Origin: Nymphalis io
Lineage: Eukaryota > Arthropoda > Insecta > Lepidoptera > Nymphalidae
NCBI RefSeq assembly: GCF_905147045.1
Contig: NC_065902.1
Coordinates: 10,051,377-10,115,376, forward strand
Direction of reading: 5' to 3'
DNA length: 64,000 bases
The notes beneath the pieces were generated by a model, which had not been told where the DNA came from, ran no database searches, and saw only the letters and a program-made list of their open reading frames with translations. The position numbers and the translations under genes are program-made. Below are positions 34,613 to 47,900 of this stretch, one piece after another (positions within the stretch are counted from its first letter, which is position 1; each line of letters starts with the position of its first letter).

Positions 34613-35689
34613 GCTGTAATGTATAATTTTTATTTTAAATTAAATCAATTTTGTATACACATATCAAATTTATTCCTTACTTCGTGGTTAATTGTACACT
34701 ATAGCAAAGGTCAATTAACTAGCTATCCTTCTTGACTTCGTACGGGTAATATTCCTTCGTACGGGTAATATCATATGAAGTTCTTCTACTTTCCTTTCCT
34801 AGCGAATTCTTACGTTTTAAAATAAAGCTACATATATTCCAAATATCCGCTTTTTAGGCTGTTTCTAGTATTGTCGGTGTCAAATATGATGATTTTTATA
34901 AATATAATTTTTATAAAGATAATTAATTTAATTCACAAAAAAAATGCGTGCGACATTTGTATAGTGATATGTAGGTATATTGAAAATGAATGAACAACAA
35001 AAACTGTAACAGCGTTATCCCGTTGAATTGTCGCGACTTAAATCCTTGGAAGCAATTCATTGAATTCAGAATTGTAAACAAAGACGGTCCAAAGTTCAAA
35101 CACAGTGATGTTTGCTAATAAATTTATTGATATCGAGTTTAAAAACGAATTAAAATTTCGATATCTTCTCAAATTTTAATATTAAACAAAATGTCTTCTA
35201 TCAAATATATAATTATAAAACGAAATTTTATTGCATGCCTGCATTAATTTATAGAGCATTGTAGTAACACATGTACACAAAAAAAATTGATAGGTTTCAT
35301 TTTAAATTGTCCAGCAAATATGAAAAGTACTTTTGCCATTATAATTAATTCATAAATACTGACACAATATACAAAGTGACATCATAATAATATAACAAAT
35401 TATCGAAATTAACAATTTTCACCAATTTAATGACAATTAAAACAACAATAGTAATATTTCATTATTTACTTATTTAAGACCTCAAACAAAGGAATACACA
35501 CTAACGAGTACATTACATCGTTGAATAATGTTTTTAAAATATGTGTGCTTCAATTATTAAATCATTAAGCACAATGTATGTAAATGTATTCATATACTCG
35601 TGATATATTGAATAAACAAAAAATGACGTATTGTATCCCTCCCTATGCTTAATAAACTTTAACGAAGGCAAAAAATCGACATAATTGTG
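34613..35689. other. AT-rich sequence upstream of the P450
   Basis: No gene is seen. A 17-bp direct repeat (CTTCGTACGGGTAATAT at 34,736-34,752 and 34,755-34,771, period 19) is about 1.1 kb upstream of the P450 start codon. A role in regulation is not shown. Confidence 0.45.
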
Positions 35690-35879
35690 ATTTATACACA
35701 GTGGCGAACGGACATCACTATCGTCGTACACGCAGCGCGCGACGCTCGCATTGCCTACCCGCGTTAGAGAACGTTCACACCGAACCATCTGTAAATAAAT
35801 AAAGATTTTTTTAAGCAAAATGCTTAGTGCAGTGTAACGGTGTAAGTTGCGTATCCCGTGAATTTAAAACTCAGTGAAA
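35690..35879 (+). promoter_or_regulatory. Putative promoter and 5' UTR of the P450 gene
   Basis: A CpG-containing, GC-richer stretch (about 35,715-35,785, including cagcgcgcgacgctcgcatt) stands out from AT-rich flanks directly upstream of the exon 1 start codon. I see no convincing TATA box and cannot place the start site. The minus-strand 94-codon frame here (35,534-35,818) is a composition effect. Confidence 0.35.
35820..35837 (+). promoter_or_regulatory. Short upstream ORF in the P450 leader
   Basis: ATG CTT AGT GCA GTG TAA, five codons in a good context (aaaATG), ends 42 bp before the P450 start codon and is out of frame with it. If the transcript starts upstream of 35,820 it would be expected to lower translation of the main frame. 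The transcription start is unknown. Confidence 0.4.
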
Positions 35880-35911
35880 ATGTCTAAAACAGTGTTGGCT
35901 CGTCAGTGCTT
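35880..35911 (+). CDS. P450 exon 1 (residues 1-10 and part of 11)
   Basis: ATG in context gaaaATG, reading MSKTVLARQC plus two bases of a Phe codon, then donor gtaagt. The open split codon TT|T is completed by the first base of exon 2, which is why I chose this start over the Met at 42,139 that lies in intron sequence. The exon is only 32 coding bases and 6.3 kb from exon 2. Confidence 0.75.
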
Positions 35912-38900
35912 GTAAGTAATTTTATTTATTTATTTTTTTAATTTAGACCAAGTGCTTAATAAATTTGAATTAACTTAAACAATAAGAAGTGTTGTCTTTT
36001 TTTTAAAAAAAAAAAGATAAAATTTGCAAATTTTTAACGAGTTAACAAATTTATTTATTTTCAAATAAAAAATATATTTTTGACCCATTTGAAAGTTAAT
36101 TTTAAAACGTAATATATATCAGTTTTGTCGTATTGAATTGTTAGCTGTGACGCATGCGCGGCCAGTTATTTTGCGCATGACCTTAAAATTCGCACGTTTC
36201 GTACTTAGATTCGAATATATTAACATATAAATCCTGCGTCTGCTCATAAATATTTACATACTATACTTCGATATTTGCATCATTTTTTACTTATTACTAT
36301 ACAATTAGTTTAATGTTTTTTAAATACAAAATAAAAATAATCTAACGCAAATAATATATTAATATTGACGTAATTAAATAAATATGTTATCTTATTTTAA
36401 AATACGAATAGAATGAAATTGATATTTATTGTATATAAAATATACCAAAAAAAGCCAAAAGTTATGTTTTTCAAAATTCATATTATTTAGATATCTTTTA
36501 AGTTTAATATTCACATTTATTATTGTTATCTATAGTTTATATTTTTAAATGAAAATTTTTAAATATATTACATACATGTACCTAACCATGCCAATATAAC
36601 TTGTAAATAAAGGCTTTTGAAATTTAAACCATAGACAATTTAAAATTATTGTGAAAAATATAATCATAATATGTTTAAAGTTACGAAAGAAACTAATATT
36701 TTACAAAACATTTTTATGTGTAATCTTTGTAAAAATAACTTAGCACCGTATTGCTAAGCTATTTTTATATTAATTGCTATTAATTATAGTCATATAAGTA
36801 CTTTGGTCGTATATGATTAAATACTGGTTTGTTGTTCATGTAAATGAAATAAATATCAGTTGTTTAATTGACGTTGTAAAAAAGGAAAAAACATTATTTA
36901 TTTAAAACTAAACGCCCATACCAACCGGGTGAGGATGAAACAAGAATTGTATTTATTTCTTAAAAAAACGCATTACGCGTTTCCCTCACGGGAACAGTGG
37001 AGGGGGAGGGAGGGTATGTAGGGCTCACCGGTGTCCATGGCGCCGAGTGTACCCAGAACATCGGAATACCCACTAAAAAACCAGCGGTACCCTATCCGTC
37101 TTAACGAGGAGCGCCACGGGATCGCTTGCGCATGCTACCGTGACGCTCTGACGAATTTTCTTATGCCTTATGTCCGGCCTGCCTGACGCCAACCCTTGGA
37201 AATATTGTTGTTGATGGTTTTCCCGCCACCATATGGGTGCCTCTGGCAGAGAGTGGTCCTTCTCTCTTAAGTCGCCTTCTATTACATCCATTGGAGGAGA
37301 TGGATTAGATTATTATTCTTGACCGGGGACTACACGGCACTTTAATATTTTGTTTAAAAAAATCATGAAGAGCTACGCAATCACAAGAAATTTAATCAAA
37401 ATCAGTCCAGTAGTTTAGGACATATTCAGTGATGCGTACATAAATAACACGTACAGAAAAATTATATATTATATACCTTTATATATATTATTTTCTTTGT
37501 CGCACTTCCAAAAAATGGAATTCCTTACCAGCTTACGTGTTCCCCTCATTTGCCTTCCCGGCGCATATAAAAAAAAAACAGAAATTGTTAGCTTTTTTGA
37601 GGCAAAAATTGTTTGTTTACTTAATCAGTCGAGTCATATCGAACATTGTCGTGCATAACTGATATGTCAATGAACCTTACAACTGGATTTGTCCTTAATA
37701 ATGCGTTTACTGTAAAAAATATCTTAGAGTATTTTTTTACGCTACACACAATTATTGCATCGTGTCACAAAGAAATAATATGAAATATATAATGTTACAT
37801 AAACAATTCGTGCTATCGTTAACCTGAAAACTAATTAAGTTTATTTATTTATTTAAAGAACCTTTAATCAAAGTTTCAGTTAAAATATAATTTTATGTTA
37901 TTCTATAATTGAGAGACAAAGAAAACTATGAGACACTTATAAAAAAAAAAAGAAATAAAATTGGTTGAGTTATTATTTTTAAATATTCTGTATATATTAT
38001 ATTATATAATTATGTAAATTATACTACGATATAGTTTACGTAACATTGCAACAGTAAGAGTACAGAACTTGTTGCAAACGAAATCACGGGACAAAACTAT
38101 ATTTAGATACCTTATAACTTGTAACGTTTAATACGCACAGTCTTACTTGACCCTCGGTAATAAAACTTTATTAAATAGTAAGATAAAATCGACTATTTTA
38201 CGAAATTGTATCCGCGAAATATAATAATATTTACATTTTATTTAACTTAAGGCTAACTTTCAATTAGGTAGCTGGGCGCTTAGGAAGTGGCGCCTAGTGA
38301 AATAACTATTTCATGTAGAATTTTTACCCACTAAAACCTTCCCAATGACCGTGTTTGTCACTGATAGGTGACGTTAAGGGGTCGTTTCGATATAATCCCA
38401 TAGCCTGCGACGGAAGCGTTCATCCACGGCCCCTCACGTGCTGTGTTCTATGGTAGTCGAAAATCTCATATTTCTACCCTGGACAGGCAGGCCAAGTTAC
38501 TATTGATATTCCCTTTGTTTCGTCCTTGCTTTTGTTCTTAAAACTATATCGGCGCAGTCAGTCATGACTAATTTCTGACCGACCAACTAAGATCACGTGT
38601 ATTTATATACGTTAAACTAAACATTAAAAGGCTTAGAAGTAAACAATTTTTAAAACATTTTTTTTTATCAGACCTACAAAAAACAATGTTAACAATTTAA
38701 ACAACAAAAACTAATCTTGGCAATTTAAGAATATTTATATATATACAGCAGATCTATATATTGTACATAAAACACAAAAGTAACTTTATTACCTACAATA
38801 TAAAATACATAATCAATCAACACGCAATATTTAACAAACTACGTTTAATTGTTTTTTTTCTTTTGTCCTTGAACTTGGCTGCATCAGACTTCGTATCGAG

Positions 38901-41900
38901 TTAGCATTCATTATGGACCACATTCTACGCAGTACACGCTTTTATAAGATCTGTTAAATGAAATTGAACCTTAATCAAGTGTAATAAAGTATAACTGAAA
39001 GTATTAATTGGCTTATCAATGCATTTTTAAACTGGCTTCCGAAATAAAAACATTAAAATTAATTCGAACAATAGCATGTCTGGCATATTAAAGTAAATAT
39101 TTATTCGAATTTCTTAATTGCTTCCATTTATGTAACGGTATTTATTACTCGCTATAATTATTTATGTATCAAAGCTATATATGTTCATCGTTATACTTGG
39201 ACCCACAACTTTATATGCTTGGACATTGGACATTGGAGATTTTTATCTCGATATAATGATAGAATATTTTATTATTCAAAGCCGCAAAACAGTTTATAGG
39301 CGGGTAATTAAATATTATAATTTTGTATAAAAAGAATATGATATTTTTTTTCTTTTCCATGAATCTAAAACAAAGTAAACAAATATATATTAATTTATCG
39401 TACATTTTATAGCTTCATAAATAGTTTTTTGTTGTTGTATTTTGATTGTTTAATAAAGTATTTTATATAACATAAGCATTACATTATAATATGCTATAAT
39501 AATTTTATGATTATATATTTACTCGCTTACTTTTTAATTTTTTATTAAAACATCCTACAAATAAACTATTATAACATTAATCTCCTTCTAAATATTTTTT
39601 ATATAATAATAATTTTAAATAAAATAAATAAGGCATACAAAATGGCCACCTGATGGTTAGTTACGTCTGCAAATTGGTATTGCCAATGTAAAAAAATATT
39701 AACCTGTTCGTTCTGCGCTGTCAATGCGTCAAACCCTATTAAAAATACAACGCAAAGACAGTGTATATAAAATAACAACGGAAATACCAGAGTTAGCTAT
39801 TAATGTACTTAATTACGATTTCAATTGCAGAGTAACTTCAATTATTATGTCTCACCTAAAACTAACATTGCCAATATATATAATAAATATATGCACTTGT
39901 TATGTCCTTGATATATTTTATCAAAGACTCATTCGTGTTGAAACTGAAACACGGTATTAAAAATATTGTAAAAATAAAATTCAATAATTAAATTCCATTA
40001 TGATAAGTCTCTTCACTATTATGTCATTATAACACTAAGTTAATAAAATATAAATAAATAAAGCTGCTAGCTAGCATTCTTGCCACCATGCCATATGCCC
40101 ACGATTTGCACAATAGCGATTTTTAAAATTTTATTTGTATATATTTAAGGATTTATAAAATTGAAACAATACAAAACGAAATTATTTATATCAAAAAGAT
40201 TTTTAAAAGAATAGAATTTTAACTAAGTCAGATTAGATTAGATTAGTAACGATTCGCTGCCCAGATACAATTTATCGAAAATAAATGTAGAGAGACATTG
40301 TAACGCTGGCAGTCCCTAAAATACAAAAGCTGAACTCTTCATTCAATTAGGCAAGACATTTTTTAGTCGTTATAGACTCCGAAGGAAAAGCTTACTTTGG
40401 GCCGATTAACTTAAACTATGCCGTGTTTTGAAACTTGCGATAAACGTTATATGTTTATTTATGTAGCAAAAATTAAAATTTATCCAAAAGTTTACATAAT
40501 CGTTGTTGGACAATAATTGTATTACATTAAATATGATCAAAACAAAAATAGATTCCTTATTTGGTATTCGAAATGGTTTTATGGAATAACATCGAAATGT
40601 GAACAGTCAACTGACTTTCACGGACATCAGAAGTATTATTCATTATTAACAGCGAAACGATTTCAGAATCACTGTCCAAGGAAACACGCGAGTGCAATTA
40701 GAACCACTGTTATTTACTTTTGTATATAACTCTTAACAATTTAACTTAATATTATTACTAATATTTGATGTTACGTATTTCATATACCTGTATGTGTAAA
40801 GGTCAATATACTGGTTGACTTTGGACGCACATAAAATACATAGACATATGCTTGTAATTTGCAGCAGATCTGTCATTTGTAATTGAGATAGGCGTACGTA
40901 GATTAGATTTAAGGAAAATATCGGTTTTTAATGATTGTTGCATTCTCTTTATTAACTTTATCCAAATTACTTGTTAAAACTTTCATTTTATTGAGCACAC
41001 TAAAACTAATAAATACGGTGATGGTGACACGGTGCCGTGGACACTTTTGAGATTTACTGGTGGTAGGGCTTTGTGCAAGCTCGTCTGGGTAGGTACCACC
41101 CACTCATCAGATATTCTACCGCAAAACAGCAATACTTGATATTGTTGTGTTCCGGTTTGAAGGGTGAGTGAGCCAGTGTAATTACAGGCACAAGGGACAT
41201 AAAATCTTAGTTCCCAAGGTTGGTGGCGCATTGGCTATAAGCGATGGTTGACATTTCTTACAATGCCAATGTCTAAGAGCGTTTGGTGACCACTTACCAT
41301 CAGGTGGCCCATATGCTCGTCCACCTTCCTATTCTATAAAAACTATTATGGCTTAGTTAATTAGACTAGGCCCGTCTCTGTAGGTAGCATCAACTCACCG
41401 TATATTCTACTGCCAAGCAGCAATACTTAGTATCGTTCTGTTCCGGCTAGAAGGGTGAGCAAGCCAAACAGGCACACAGGACATAACATCTTAGTTCCCA
41501 AGCTTGGTGGCGCATTGGTGATGTAAGGAATGGTAAATATTTTTGATGACGCCAATGTCTATGGGTTTTAGACAGCACTTACCATCAGGGCCCATCTGCC
41601 CGTCCACGTACTTCTTATAAACAAAAACATGTTGCTAGGTAACCAAATTATATACTGTTGTAAACCTTCTTTTATAAAAGTTCGTTTAATTTCTTAAAAA
41701 TCTTGTAGAATAAGCCCTTATCTGCTCATATTAAGGAGGTTAGGAGCTTATTGAGAAGGCTTGGAGCTTATACCATTGCGCTCCTAAAGTTCCATTAGCT
41801 TGGTTTGGTGCAAATACATTAAGTTATGTGTTGTGTATCTGACACATTTAGTTCTCCTCGCGATGTTTTCTTTATATTCTTACGAGAGATATTATAAACA

Positions 41901-44900
41901 CAAGCCTAGTTCGAAAACGTGCTTTTCAGTTAAGCTCTACGCGTTCCATCTTGAGCGGTCTCAGCTTACGATAATTTATATATAATAAGACGTTTATTCT
42001 AAATAAACTTATCGATAAAATTATATATAACGATTAACGAATTGATAAACAAAGCTTGTTCCTTTGGTTTTATTTTTCATATACACATACGTAGTTAAAT
42101 ATTAATTTACACCAAGAACGTCGTATATATAAAAGCCAATGTTGATTATTATTTACGTGATTAAAAAATTACTTAAATACTTTAAATTATATTTCATTCA
42201 CAGTATTTCCCGTCCATCCCGAAGGCAGATCTCGTCGACGTCAACTCCAAGAACCTCAACATCTCCTCAGCGTCGGAATGTAGCTGCGCCAGCTCTTTCA
42301 ACCACTTATAAGAAATTCGCTGACATACCTGGACCTCTAGCTCTACCTATCATGCGACACCATGCTCACGTTTTACCAAGAATAGGTAAGCATGTTATAG
42401 TAACTTTATAATTAACACATCTTAGCGCCTTTAAGGTATTGCAAGAAAATCTTTGCTTATTCTACAAGAATTTCCATATATGTACTCGTACATCTATAAA
42501 AGTGATCGTTTGTTTATTTATTTCAGTTAATTTATGACATAAATTTTAAGATACAAATTTAAGCGATTTTTTTTAATTTAGTAACTTTAGAACAAAGATT
42601 AAAAATAATGCTCAGTATCTTGATATTTATAAGCATTTGTATTCAAATACTTTTATTAAACATATTAAATGTAATTTTAAATTTTATTTAATTATTTGTG
42701 AATAAATTCATTTATGCACTTGGAGTCACGCTAGATACAAATCACATCGCAGGTCAGCTATCATCATGCGATGATGCAAAAAAATTTAACATCTCAAAGA
42801 TTATCACACGATTGTCCAAAAAATAGTTATGTAGTTAGGTTTTATGTTTGTATATATGTGAGTTTCTTTATTATACCATAACCATTAAATGCCTGAACAG
42901 ATTTCGAAGTTTGGTGTATCCTTACAACATCCCGATTGACGCTAGCTATAAATACAACCTGTTTAATTTTTAATGAAATTATGCATTTTCGATAATATAT
43001 CGAATTGAATTAACCAAACGCTTATTAAATCGATTTTTGTTATTTTAATTTTAGTGACGTCTGTTTACATGTGTTAAATCGCTTTCAATTTAGCAGTTCA
43101 TCAATAAACTCAACTCATATGAAAGCGGATGTACATTTTACAATTGAATACAATTTTCTATTGTTAGGTGACAAAATTTAAAGAAAAAAACAAACAAATA
43201 GACCAACTCCTTTAAATTGCAAACTATTTACAAATATATAATTTCATTCACAAAAACTAGTCTAGATTTACTCTCTCGCAGTCCAAAAATAGCTTGGTAA
43301 CATGAATTTAGAGAAAGTTGCTCCGGTGATCAGTTGGTAGTTTAAGCTTAAAACCGGTTCCCATATAGACTTCCATTATCTAGACTCGACGAAGCCTCGA
43401 ATTAATGGCCGATTGTTATCTAAAAACCTAAAATTTCCTTTCAATGATTGCTTCAAATGTTCAAACACTTTTACTGATTGTTGTTTTAAATGGATTTTGT
43501 TTTATCAACCTATAATCTTTAACACAATACAAATTTAGAGTCTAATGATTTATAATAGAAACATATTTATAAAATTAAAAACATTTTCAGTTAGTTTTTT
43601 TTGGTTTTTTTTTATAATAAAGAAATATTGTTGATGAAAAATAAAGGTCATTTATCAAATTTACATAGTTATCTTTTGTAATAATAATAATTGTGTAATA
43701 ATTTTATGTTAAATTGTAGCGATGTAAAACGACAAAGTGCAATGTATAAGTATATAAATATATAGGTTACATTAAGAATAAATATATTGTAATGGTAACA
43801 TTAGGTATTATAATTATAACATTTCAACAATACACTCATCAAAATTGTATATCGCCATTTAAAGTCGGTTGTCAATATTTCACGTTTGAGTAATAAAGAG
43901 AATTATATTATTACAGAAAAAAAAATATTTTTGTAAATATTTAAATTAAAAATTAAAAAAAAGATATGGTTCTAAAATAATAATGCATACACAAAAGTAT
44001 ATTTAAAACACAACAAAACAAAACAAGTAATAATCTATTTGTAAAAAATACATGAACAACATGTTTATACACGTTAATTATATATATTTCTATTATCAAT
44101 GCCTGCCAATTTGATTCGCAGATCAATTCCCTCGCTGCTATTACAATTCAAAGGGTAGCTTAATATATTCTGACTAATACGACGAAGGCTTCGTTGACAG
44201 CTATAATTTAAATAATTTATTACATATCTATATTATACATTTATATAATGAGACGCTTTACAATTAGTAAAATCATTTAATCAAAATTTGCGCATTCAGA
44301 ATCGTTGTTACGTTTGCTTTTTTGGATTTTCTTTTTATTTTTTAATTGTATTGGTTTTATTAGAAATACTGGTGTCGAATATTACTGTTAAATATACACT
44401 AAAACAGTTACGTTATATTTCTAGACACGATTTTATTCTGAAAAATACATAATCTATCTCATTCTTTTATAACAAATTTGAAATTTGTTGCGTAATATAA
44501 ATTATACAGCTCAATCAATGCGACTGCTGAGCTCAGTCCTTCTCTCCTTTAGAGAAGGTTTGTAGTTTGTTTCACCTCCTTCATGCACATGTGGGAAATT
44601 TTCATGCAACCTATACCCTATTATAAAGGACGGATGAAAATCTTTCTTATACGGTATTGATAGAAAATCCCGAGTACGAGACTAATTTAATCCATATTAA
44701 ACACATTTTTGTCGCTTGCATATTCGATTAAGAATCACCACTGCAATATCTCGTTGCTAGACTTTAAGTGGAATTACTTGAGGTGCAATACGGTTTAATC
44801 GATTTAAATAATATAACAATTTGGTGTTTGATTTGACATCAATGAATGGTAAATGGTATTCATCGCGTGATGTGTCAAAGGTAGGTGCAGTATCACGTGT

Positions 44901-47900
44901 TCCAACTGATTATTCAATCGAGTTGCAAGCGGATGGGAGCGCTTATTGTCGATCAAACGAATATGACGCAGACGCATTTAATCAAGACCAAATAGCCATT
45001 TGAACCAAGTATATCTAGAGCCTTCTAACAAGTACTTTGAATTCATTATTATGAATGCAAATATAGAACCTACTTAATCTTAAATTTCTCTACCACTTAT
45101 TTTGTATTTGTTTTACAGTTAAAGAGTGAGTGAACCAAATATATTTAAAGGCACAAGTAACTTACCATGAAAGCAAAAATCCTGCTTTAAATTAAAAAAT
45201 ACTTTAAACGTTAGCGCGGTTTTTACTATTATACCATATAATCATTGTTAGGGGCGAGATTCTGGGCTTAAATCCCAATTTGGTCTAACAAGTAGTAGAA
45301 CAGAGTTTGTAGTAAAATTCGGAAAACACGTAAAACCATTGATACTGGGCTTTATGTGACTGGGAGAAACAAAATATATTTTTATTTTTAATGCCAACTT
45401 TTAGTGATATCTGTACCAATATTAGTGGGTGACCATCTAACATCACTATGGCACACTCTCATCACAATTCACGTACTTAAGCTCCATTATATATCATGCG
45501 TCATTGACAAGTCCGCATTAAGAATAGCCCGACCTAAACTATCAGAGATTATAACATAAATAAAAACATATGAATCTATTAATAAACAACAAAGCGTGTT
45601 TTAAATAATGATTTTCTTGTGAGTAAGGCTAACATCATTACCTATGCTTGCGTCTGAAGTCGGATCACGTAGGTTTGAAACATTGCGATAAATTAATCGT
45701 ATCTTTGTTCTTATTTGTCATGAGACTTGAATGATGATATTATGGTTTTATGTGACTATTAGTATTTGAATTATAATTGTATAATGTAATAATATCATTA
45801 AAGAATATATAAGGAAGGTATATAGGAAAAAAGTTCGTTTCCGAACCGATATGACATAGAAACCTTCAAGAAACCTGCAAGCCCTCGGGTGTTGCAGATG
45901 TCCATGGGTGGTGGTAGTCACTTTGCATCAGGTGAACCTACTGCTTGTTTTTTCTTAAATAAAAAAACGAGGTAGCTCAGTTTGAGTGTCTAAGCTCTCC
46001 TAAACATTTTAAGCATATAGATATTACTGTAGAATTTTATGATATTATATAAATACCTACCCTTCGTTATAATTAGTATTAGAAAATTCTAGGCGATATA
46101 ATTGTTAAAACGCTAATTTGTAATTAAATACCATTATAGATTCAGTTGCTTCAGAATTTAATATGACAAATTAACCGTCTCGTTAGCCAAACAGAGTGAT
46201 CCACTGGTTAGAACACGTCTCAACCAATAATTGTGGAATCCAGGAAAGCACCACTGATATTTTATATGCTTAAGTTTTTTTAGCTCCAACCCTTCTCCTC
46301 GAAAAGGGGAGGAGCCCAGCTATGGGACATTAACAGGCTATTATTTAAGTCAAATTAGCTAGCTAATTAGCTAGAACGGCTGCAAAACATTAGGGGTCGA
46401 GTTCTGGGTCGGTTATATATTATTAGTTATTGAGTCATATTCATTTTTTTCCGTGGTATTTGTAGCGTATATCTTAACTTTAAATCACATTGGGCTTAAA
46501 ATAGAAACCTACCACAAACATATTATACTTTCAATTATTTTACATAGATATATCTCAAACCCTATATGTTACAATTTGACTCATATATCTCTGCACTAAA
46601 ATTATGGCCAAATTATTCAATCAGCTAAATTATCGCAAAATTATGCATCTGCATACATACAGTGAATCGATTACGTACTCGTTAATATCAAATGGCAGAA
46701 AAGGAAATCAGTTTATGAAGTCTTTTGTAATTTCAACAGCAAGAGAGAGCTTAACACATTCCAATATTTGAAATATCAAAATACCAATAAATTGAACCGA
46801 GGCTTTTTCGCGTTTAATATACATAAAATATGTATGTAAAAGCGTGAATTTCTATATGTATTTAATAAAAACGTACTCTACGTAAAAAGATTTTGTTTTA
46901 CAATATTAATTTAAATTAAGTATTTTACACATATTGTACTTAATAAAATGGGACTTTTTTTAAAATGTTCGATAAATTGTGCTTGATTTTATATCATTTT
47001 TCTGGATGGGGCCTAGCTATGTTCAAGTTTTCCTAGTAAAAGTATACAATGTATATTGAACATTGTATTTGCCAATATAATTTAAAAAAAAATGTATTTT
47101 TCCAGGTTGCTTCCACCACACCGTAGGGCTCGGACTGCTAGAAGGGCTCCGTGAACGTTATGGCGACTTAGTGCGACTCGCCAAGGGTTCTAGGTCCCGT
47201 CCTGTGCTTTACATATTCGACCCTGATTTAATGCGAGAGGTGAGCAAATATTTACCTTACATTATACAAAAACAACAGCACAATACTTATATTATTGTTT
47301 AAGAGATTTATTACATAAATATACATTGAAAAGTTAACATAAAAAATTATTATATTTGTTTACCCGGTATATATTATCATGTGACTTTTTTTTTCGCGGT
47401 GAAATCTTCATGGATATCCTATATCCCAGATAATGATGATAGAGGGTTATGTCGGGCACACTTGCGTATTTTGTGTTGTTCAATTTTGCGTTGTTCAATT
47501 AAGGAACCCTTCATTGTTTTTATTCCTTTTATTTTACTACACGCTTGTTGGAATTGGCACGCTTTCGTCCCAGGGGGACTCTATACTTTTCGGGCAGTGA
47601 ATTCTCCCTTTTCAATGCCCAAAGGTATTCTTCACGGAGATAGGAAGCTGGCGTTCTTACGCCGACTGCGCCGTACTGTCCTACGCCTTATTGGTGCTGC
47701 CAGAGCATCGTCCTCCCTTACCTTTTCTGTCATATATTTTTGCACGATTACGGTATCCAAAAGATGAGCATAGCTTTCCAAGACTGTTGACCATCCATGA
47801 ATCCATGAATTTCAGCACGGCTGGATCATATGTGACCTATCCTCTATAGTTATATAAGTCATATACGTCATATATATCATATTTATTGTAGGAGCACAAC

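Larger units (their letters stand above)
35912..42203 (+). other. P450 intron 1 (6.3 kb, phase 2)
   Basis: AT-rich. It holds family C (36,965-37,320), a GC-richer patch (38,262-38,530), and family B copies at 39,640-39,732, 41,056-41,342 and 41,350-41,628. There is a degenerate family A copy at 41,729-41,890. Near 37,375-37,450, text such as aatcagtccagtagttta resembles the end of a Helitron-like repeat. The acceptor is ttcattcacag. Open frames inside (37,073-41,985) show no domains. Confidence 0.7.
42386..47105 (+). other. P450 intron 2 (4.7 kb, phase 1)
   Basis: AT-rich. It contains a degenerate family A copy (44,510-44,715), an unrecognised open frame (44,821-45,003), a family B scrap near 45,115-45,175 and family E head-like pieces at 45,236-45,372 and 46,351-46,455. 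A family A sense copy lies at 46,190-46,345. The branch and pyrimidine region before the acceptor is ordinary (tatttttccag). Confidence 0.65.

Noticed and set aside
35534..35818. 94-codon minus-strand frame upstream of the P450
   Set aside because: It overlaps the putative promoter and leader, shows no domain and has AT-driven composition at its C-terminal side.
42139..42203. Met at 42,139 as the P450 start
   Set aside because: The segment MLIIIYVIKKLLKYF is intron sequence before a good acceptor (ttcattcacag). Exon 1 at 35,880 supplies an in-phase start and a better presequence.
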